Below, piece by piece: positions 56,695 to 64,000 of a stretch of 64,000 nt of DNA (positions are counted from its first letter, which is position 1; each line of letters opens with the position of its first letter). The notes below the pieces were generated by a model. That model ran no database searches. It was not told where the DNA came from and was given only the letters and a program-made list of their open reading frames with translations. The position numbers and the translations under genes were made by a program. The stretch lies in contig BGZK01000020.1 of NCBI GenBank assembly GCA_005406025.1, positions 1,054,001-1,118,000 on the forward strand. The letters run 5' to 3'. Source of the stretch: Eumeta japonica (taxonomy: Eukaryota; Arthropoda; Insecta; Lepidoptera; Psychidae).

Positions 56695-57310
56695 ATTATA
56701 TGTTCACACAAGTGGAATCGCGGGCAAAAGCTAGTTGTACATATTTTAGTTTTTTGTATAGACTAAAGTATATAAGTTTGTACAGATGTACGCCGCCTAT
56801 TCGAAGACACAATAATAATAAATTCACTTTAGGTAATTTTCGAAGAAAGAATCTCGTGCTGAAATGCAATTTCCAAAATTTATTTGAATTTTTTCCTTTG
56901 ATGTCATACAATAATAAAGAAAAAGTATGTTAGAAATGAGTTTCCACATAACTTTCTGCCCACTTAGCGTACTATAAATAAATTTACATACATTTATTTC
57001 TCTCATATTTTATTTATGACAGTATTACGAGTAGAATGTGAACAAAAAATAACGATAAGCCTCATTATTCAAGAACTTTGAGAATACTTCCCAAGCACAT
57101 GTAACATAAATGTTACTTCTCGGTAAATAAAATTATTAAAAGTTTATATTTGAAAAAATGTAATAACAGTTTTCGTTAATATTTTGGAAGCGAGATAATT
57201 ATTAGATATCACTTTTTTTTTTTTAATAAGGAAAATTAACTAAACTTGTAATGATTTCGAAAAGAAAAGTTCCTAAAATTTTCCTCTACTTTTAAATATT
57301 CATTTTTTAT
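56695..57310. other. AT-rich non-coding stretch
   Basis: Nothing recognised; overlapping 60-77-codon frames (56696-57006) have no domains. Confidence 0.5.
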
Positions 57311-57850
57311 GCTCATACTAGCGGCCGGCCCCGGTATCATACGGGTAGCACTAATTATCTAATAGCCAGATGAGTGCTGGTACTTGGACAGGAGTGGTCA
57401 TGGGACGAAGTTTAAGCAGTTATCTGTAGGTACAGTGCCTTGCTACACCCAAAAAAAATGTATTATTTTTTAGGAAAAATTTCTATTTATTGTGGTGGGG
57501 CCATGTCATAGTCCACTTGGCTGCAAGATGTCAATGAACCGATTCGATCTATTCAAAGGTACACTCGTGAAGTAACAGTTTTTGTTACTTCACGTTGTTT
57601 CATTTCGTCAAGACAGTGACAGTTCCGGTGGCTCGCTTCCCTTCCATTAATCTACGACTTCCCTCAACCAGCCCTCTCCACTCTCCATCAGCTCCATCCC
57701 TTCTCCTCTAGTCAATTCCTTCTTCCATCAGGTATCTTAATCCTTACTTCACAGAATCATCCGCGGGGCTAGTTCGAATATTTACTGAAAATTTAATAAA
57801 AACCGGTCCAGGCATTTCAGAGTTTATAGACAACATATATAAACAGTCTA
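57311..57850. repeat. Probable interspersed repeat
   Basis: Begins TACTAGCGGCCGGCCCCGG, a terminus like that of family C copies, and ends near GAAAATTTAATAAAAACCGG and TCCAGGCATTTCAGAGTTTA, the standard wording of insect interspersed repeats ('GAAAATTTCATAAAAATCGGTCCAGCCGTTTC...'). A perfect 11 bp hairpin (GTGAAGTAACA, loop GTTTT) lies at 57567-57593. Confidence 0.45.
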
Positions 57851-58985
57851 TATAGATATTAAACATGCGCTACGTTTGTAGTTGGAGTTTCCATTATAAA
57901 GAGAACATTTTAAATTATTCTAAATTATTCAACGAACTAACACTTTTTGAACTTCGTTATTTCATTATTCCGAGTTATTATTTCAAGCATATTGCCTATC
58001 TACACTTACTAGGTATTTCACACGCTTAAACGACTGACACCATCTCATATCTTGAACAAAACTGCGCACTATGGCCGACAGTAGGCCACATCTTTCATTA
58101 CCTATCGTCTTATTCCCAGTTTTTACGGTTTTGTTTTTGTTCAATCATCCCTCTGTCGAGTAAATTCCCACATTCGTTTTATTTGCAGGTCGAGGAGCTC
58201 TCCTTTATTGTTGTAGGAGCTTAAACCAAATAAACGTGGGCCGTCCTAATACGGCGGGATCACCCCCGCCCGGCACGAGCGCCCACTATACAACGGGATA
58301 AGTGCGGACGCGTTGCCATAAAATAAAAGGTTTTAAATTTCGTTTTTAATTTAACCCGTAGTTTTATTAAAAAATAAACAATGAAAATGTCTATTTATAG
58401 AAAATAAAATACAAGATCTTTATTTATATCTAATAACGACGGAGTAAGAAATAGTTGTTTTCAAAGTCATTATAAATATTAATCAATATACATATATACA
58501 ATATGACGAATTGTTAAAATCACAAACTACACGATCGTGCACAAATTAATTAAAAAAATTTTACTTATTTTTGGATAAATGGTAACACTGTCACTTGTAC
58601 TAGAACGACTGGAACAGTGTCAGCATTTTTTATTACGTTTAATTCTGTAATTATATACATAAAAGCATAATTAAATGCGATATCGACGACGCCTGCGCAG
58701 AGAGAAATTAAATACACTGCAGAATGCGATCTGAACGTTGGCCGGATCTGAAGTATCCTCTGTTTGAAATCTCATTTCGTGCTATAAATATTTTTATCCG
58801 TTTTAACTGTATTGGAAGACGTGTAAAATAAACCTGCTTCTTGCTTTTTTATCTCTCACTCGTATGGATTCGTGGGATATATAAACTTATTGAGATGGGT
58901 TTGTCAGCTACAATTTTTAAAATATTTCAAATAATTTTTACAAATAACTGGATATGGATGGGTGTCCCTACGGGACATGGACGAT
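57851..58985. other. Non-coding stretch
   Basis: 58240-58320 is GC-rich (CGGCGGGATCACCCCCGCCC). Nothing identified. Confidence 0.45.
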
Positions 58986-58987
58986 TC

Positions 58988-59345
58988 GGTGGCTGTACGA
59001 ATGGGTAAACAGGTGCACTGATAGATGGCTGGATGTCCACATCAATGGATAGCCGGATGGATGTAGAGACGGATTGTTGCATGACCGAACGGTTAGATGG
59101 TCGGTTTGGTGGCTCCCGGAATGGATGGATAAGTGGAAGAATGGATGTACATATCATTTAATAACCGGATTGGTGAAAAAGCGTGTAGTTCGATGACCGA
59201 ATGGGTAGACGGCCGGTTAGCTAGCTGCCGGGATGGGTGGGTACGTGGATGGATAGACGGCTGGATGTACAAATCGGTTGATAGCCGGATCGACGAATAG
59301 CCGTCTGGATTTATTTGCGAATAAGTGAATGCCCGGACGGCCAGA
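58988..59345 (+). repeat. Degenerate minisatellite, about three units of 112-120 bp
   Basis: Landmarks recur in order: GGCTGTACGAATGGGT/GGCTCCCGGAATGGATG/AGCTGCCGGGATGGGT at 58991, 59111 and 59223; (A)TAGCCGGAT at 59050, 59162 (as ATAACCGGAT) and 59282; GACCGAACGGTTAGATGG at 59083 and GACCGAATGGGTAGACGG at 59195. Each unit is itself full of ATGGATGG words. The minus-strand frame 58927-59157 is a by-product. Confidence 0.75.
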
Positions 59346-59349
59346 TAGG

Positions 59350-61185
59350 TAGAGGATATCCATTTACTGAAGCATGATCTTATCTCCTACAACTATAACA
59401 ACACAATTAATTTTAAGACTCAGTAATACATAGTATTATTTTCCTGACCGCTCGAATGTGTCATCAACTTAGAACTTATTGTAGGAGCCTCCATTTTACC
59501 AACAGACAATAGAAGCATAAAAACGGCATACGAAAACTGTACATATATGCATAGATATTACCTTGCTCTTTAAATATAATATTCGAAATATTTTATAATG
59601 ATGAAAAATCCAGTACAAAAAAAAAACAATTTTGATATCATTACTTAAGCCTGACGAGTCTGAATAGCATATTTAATTTGCAAATAACGATTATTACTCC
59701 TAATTCAAACATCTTCGAATCACTTTATAGAAAATTTCTAGTTCGAGTCCTAATGTTCTGCGTGCACCTGTGAGTGCTATGTTTTAAGTTGTCGTATCGA
59801 CTTAATATGACAATCGACCCGTGTTTTAGCTGTGAGGGTATACACCGTCATAAAAACTGTACATCGTCGAGGTTTCGGGCAGAAAAATTAAATATACGCA
59901 AAGTTCTCAAAACTGGTTGGGGTAATCCGGGAATTTTGACTTGATACTGCTTGCTGGAGGAGATTCGCGCCCGATGACAGAACAATTTGTATGTATTATG
60001 TAAGTATCGAGTCCCCATTTCTTCTAAAAACGTGATTCTTAGTTATCTAAATAGTTGCTCTCACAATTCTTGTATGAAACGAACGATAACCTCATACGGT
60101 ATACTTGAAATACACCAAATATACCAAAAACACCAAATAACAAAGTTCGACATCTACCAACTTTATCAGCGGTGTTCTTCAAGCTCACATTTGCAATAAT
60201 TAAATGCTAACTGTTTAAGTTAAAAACTATAAAGACGCCGAAATACGTTGTTTCAAATTCACATTTGACAGTTAATCGGTGATCTTAGAAATGATATTGG
60301 TGGTGCGTGGGACCGCTTCCAAATGTTAACTTTCAAATCTGCCATTTTAGTATTCATAATTTTGACTGTATATTTTAGTTTTCTTAACAATTGATAGTAA
60401 TAGGTATCACTATCGATAACGTCGATTATAGAAATCGAATTTTTTCCTCGCAGTCCATTTCAGAAACTTGCAACACATAAGAAATTAGGAATCATATACT
60501 ACACGTTTATCGTAATTGGCAGTAACCTGCCGGTTATCATCTAGCTTTAACAAGTAATTTTTTGAAGCAACAGGATTTGAGTTTTATTTAATGTTAAAGC
60601 AAATGCTACGTTTAAAAGTTAAAATATATATGTAGTTAAGATTTTAACATATGTAGCTAAGATTTTGAAACACTCTGCTGTACGTGTTGCGGATTAATAT
60701 GTTACTAAGCCAAACTAACTCACATCGGGCTGAAGTGGGTGGATTAAGGTCCGTCAATCAAGTCATTATGGAAAAATAAGTCCTATGAAACGGTGTGATA
60801 TAACCTGATGTAAATTCAAACTGCTTATTTAAATCTATTGACCTTGATAACTATTTATATTAAACAGAATGGAACATAAATAAAATAAAATTAGAACGTG
60901 GGCACGTGGGAAAAATTGCAATCACGCAATTGATCTTTCAAATAATCAAAATTAACGGTATAATATGTTTTTCTCATTAATTAATTAATAACCGCCAGTT
61001 TGAACTTATTGAATCAGGTCAGGATTTCTTTAGAAATTTTATTACACATTTGTATACATTGCTCCACAAACGTTTCTTCTACGTCTTATGGACGAATGCG
61101 TGGCATAACATTTTTTTTTATTTCACACGTTCGGTTATAGTACTTCGTTCGGATGATTTCTTCGTAGTGATCTTAAAATCAACTG
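59350..61185. other. AT-rich non-coding stretch
   Basis: A small triple repeat of ACACCAAAT/ATACCAAAA units at 60111-60138. Otherwise nothing recognised. Confidence 0.5.
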
Positions 61186-61189
61186 TCAA

Positions 61190-61600
61190 TAGTAAATAAG
61201 GAAAACTCCCGCGTCGCCGTATTTTATTAAAGCCGGGGATTTACGATCTAGTGACGTCCGGCTTATAAATTGCGTCGCCGCACACAACGCGATCCTAATA
61301 TATGTTATCGCGTAATAAATTATCCGCAAGGAATGCACAAATAAAGTCCTCTTTATGCGTCTTGCCCGCTCCCGGAATGAAACGGTTTTATTTTCGCAAT
61401 AAAATTCGCTCTGAAAATGTAACAAGCTTTCAGATTCGTTACAACCATTTCCGGGTTAGCCCAGAAACTGTGCATAAAATCGCTTTCGCTTGAAATCGTA
61501 GCACTTTTTCTACGCCATTATCGGGTTAATATCCCGACATTGTTTCGCGGCGGCGAATTCACGATCCTAATGTAAGTATGCGAGGTAAATACATCGAAAT
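61190..61600. promoter_or_regulatory. Possible cis-regulatory element
   Basis: A 400 bp block of intermediate GC content with many TTTATT/AATAAA/CATAAAA words (TTTTATTAAAG, TTATAAATTGCG, GCGTAATAAATT, GGTTTTATTTTCGCAATAAAATTC, GCATAAAATC), which are words bound by Caudal/Abd-B-type homeodomain proteins. There is no coding frame or repeat match. Inference from motif density only. Confidence 0.2.
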
Positions 61601-61604
61601 GGCG

Positions 61605-62010
61605 AGATGTACAGGAAACGACGCACTCAACTATCATTCCAGTTCTTTATGCTCAGGAAATCCCGATTCGGGAAGCGCTTTACGATGCCGATATGCGATA
61701 CGTGCCATACAGATGTAACTTCTTTGGCGTTTGCGGGCCGCAATAAGGTCGGGGCAGTCGAAGAACACCCACGGCCTCGAGACGTCGGCGACGAGAGGGG
61801 CGCCGCGATGGTTGCGGTGGGTAGGAGTCCGACGTGATCCGGCCAGCCGACCCCGGGTGCCGGACATGAGCATCTCCTCCGTGTAAAGAAGGCCACAGTT
61901 CCATGAGGATCGTTCTTGAACACGCGACGATAGCCTTGATAACCAAGCTGACAAACAGATTACACGTATTAATGTATGATTAATTAATAAGTTAAATCTA
62001 TTTATCAATG
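61605..62010. other. GC-rich islet with overlapping frames
   Basis: Frames of 76-124 codons overlap on both strands (longest 61634-62008 minus, with RPWVFFDCPDLIAARKRQR). None has a domain that I recognise. GC composition and frame overlap look like either a decayed LINE piece or a regulatory islet. Confidence 0.25.
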
Positions 62011-64000
62011 TAATTAACGACTATAGTATTAATTTTATTTTGGAATAGCTGCGATCGATTTTAATATGCACTAAGTCAATATAGTCATTGCGATCAATAT
62101 AACAGAAGACGACCGTAAGACGTTTGATAGAAGACGTTCTATAATAGTAGACGCCTGTAAGGCCATGCTTTTTAAAAAAGGGTGTAAAAAATTAGAATAA
62201 CGTCACATGTGTTACGTATATTTTTTAAATATTTTTTTAAAAGACTTGACAGGACACGAATACTATGACTTGATGAACATTATTTTTTCAGCTTCCCATT
62301 TAAGTAATTATATACTGAAAAAAATGTGGCATTTGAACCTTGTATCTGCGTTTAAACGATTGCTTACTGTCTCTCTCTAATTTCAATTACATCTAATATC
62401 TAATTTCAACTAATCTACCTTAAATAACATCACATACTTATATTAATGTTTTTATTTTATTCATTAATATCACATTAATTATAATATTGATATTACATGC
62501 AAATATTTAGGACAGGCAAACAGATGAACAAATACCGAACCAATGCTGTGACGTTACGTTTTTTTTCAATTCCTATGCGAGACGATAAAAAATTATAATT
62601 GTAACGTAATCACAGGGCGTATAATATCACGAGAACCATTTTTGTACACTCTTTGTTGACATCTACGTCAACAAAAAGTGTGCATTTAAACAGTCATATA
62701 GAAAAAAACCTTTTCATGATGAGATGATGTCTAACATTTTCTGTGGGTAATGAAAAACCAAGAAGAAAGAAAAGACAGCTTTCGAGTCCTTTTATAACGT
62801 TGTTATGTTTCATAATCAATACGCGAACGAAGACGCAGGCAACAGCTAGTAATGAATAAATTGAATATTGAATATATCTCTATTATTTTCAATTACTTTC
62901 AATATTCAATTTTCAAAAACGGAGTGTTTCTTATCGATTATCCTATTCCAAACTTATGTATGATATGTGTTTAAAACATTTAATAGTTTTTACAAACGTT
63001 TCAAAAAATTCAATTATTAATAAAAGTGTCAGTGTATAAATAAATATACGTATGTATATACCTTAGATAAAAGATATATTATTCTAAAGTTTTTAATATA
63101 ATTATTTAATAATTTAACTAAAACTTCCAAAATTCTGGCGACCGGTCGCTAGAATTTTGCATAATAATATGCCACTACAATACTCAAAGTACTTGACTAC
63201 ACTCGTTATCTATCATATCCGGTTAGCTTAATCAGTTTAGTTTTACAAAACGATATAGCACCCTTGGGCTTTATCGTATGTCAAAAATTATCCATCTTTG
63301 TTCCTGCCGCTGATTTCCGTGATCATTGGACTCACAGAAAATACGATTATCATCATCTTGATGGCTGGCTTTCCACTACCGCAATTTTCTGCTACATACG
63401 GCAAAACATTAGAATGATCTACCATCAACGGTGTTCCAAATCAATAATTAAAGGTTTTTTAAGAAGAAAGTTTATTTATTTCTAAAAGAACGACAAGCTG
63501 TAGTGACTCCCTAGAGGTTGCGGCTGTCCATGGGAGGCAGTGGTCACCTACTCAAAGACGGCACACATGCTCATTTGCTCCTTTAAAATATTGCCAAAAA
63601 TCTAACTTTAGCGACATTGTAGTGCTAGTTAAATAATTGTCAATTTCAAAATCTGCAATTTATTTTTCATTTACAGCATGAATTTCAGACATTTAATTAA
63701 ATCTTTCATATCGTCAACCCGCTTGCGCCACTCCGCGCCATCCTACAGTCGCGTATTACTTCCCATCATACAAATGCTAATTGCTAGCTCCACTTCGTTT
63801 AGGTGTGAAAGTTCAAACATACAAACATAGTATATTTAACGATATAAGTGTAACGATTATAGGAAAAGGAACATTTTCATAACATTAATATTATAAACAA
63901 TAATATGCAATATTGTTATTTATCGAACAGTGGTGCGATTTGCTTCACAAGACAAAAGTGTCCACTCGCTCTGCGCTTTATATCTGGTGGGGTACCGGAG
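62011..64000. other. AT-rich stretch with two palindromes and a repeat end
   Basis: Holds an imperfect 18 bp hairpin at 62643-62684 (TGTACACTCTTTGTTGAC and inverse, 6-base loop), the repeat end GCGAACGAAGACGCAGGC followed by AACAGCTAGTAATGAAT (62822-62855), and a 30 bp spacerless palindrome at 63129-63158. No gene seen. Confidence 0.5.

Noticed and set aside
58680..58700. NRF-1-type site GCCTGCGCAG
   Set aside because: Only a half site, with no supporting context.
58927..59157. 76-codon Pro/Ser-rich minus-strand frame
   Set aside because: It lies inside the minisatellite; its internal repeats follow the DNA repeat.
1..64000. CRISPR array, phage, plasmid or bacterial defence system
   Set aside because: No regularly spaced direct repeats, no prokaryotic gene organisation and no ribosome binding sites; the content is eukaryotic repeats.

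Overview
This 64 kb window looks like non-coding DNA from an insect nuclear genome, most probably a moth or butterfly. It is AT-rich, has no long open reading frame (the longest are about 160 codons), no operon-like spacing and no ribosome binding sites. The Lepidoptera call is an inference from repeat types that I know to be common there: a repeat containing ACGGACGGACAGAC and ending in CCTTTGGGTACGGAACC (about 41640-42000), a related one at 53400-53480, clustered TAGGTACCTA palindromes (41180-41410), tracts of the GATCCCGATTCCG type, and remnants ending in CAGCTAGTAAT. I recognise no host protein-coding gene with confidence, so the window is best read as an intergenic or large intronic region. 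Coordinates of repeats and degraded elements are approximate.

Most of what can be named is dead transposon DNA. Left to right: a Ty3/gypsy polymerase on the minus strand (7842-10025) that has lost the catalytic YxDD segment of its reverse transcriptase; the C-terminal part of a jockey/CR1-like LINE on the minus strand (16150-16597); a short LINE C-terminus on the plus strand (20148-20270); the 5' part of a piggyBac-like element on the minus strand (28425-29246); a nearly full-width mariner with stops and frameshifts on the minus strand (36891-37779); two RTE-like LINE fragments (39310-39560 minus, 52105-52880 plus); and an internally deleted mariner-like relic on the minus strand (47036-47456). 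None can make a working protein.

Between these lie several dispersed non-coding families recognised by comparing the window with itself. Family A has about seven copies or fragments, often with a GT/GC microsatellite inside; one copy starts with a tRNA-Arg-like head. Family B is a 580-600 bp element present twice in opposite orientation, 27 kb apart. Family C consists of short elements with a degenerate CCGATCCCG tract, in about seven places. There is also a three-unit minisatellite of 112-120 bp (58990-59345), a tandem array of tRNA D-arm-like units (40550-40670) and many hairpins and palindromes.

Small GC-rich islets stand out of the AT-rich background (near 7200, 12300, 14450, 18000, 19350, 25600, 26400, 35100, 42200, 46000, 50450, 51300, 55050, 61800). 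They do not match the transposons I know and could be promoters, enhancers or small exons of an unseen gene. The most promising unexplained items are a miRNA-precursor-like hairpin (39125-39199), a possible TATA-driven intronless gene (11399-12131), a possible 80 bp GC-rich exon (17929-18008) and the CpG island at 42105-42320. I found no convincing new multi-gene system.
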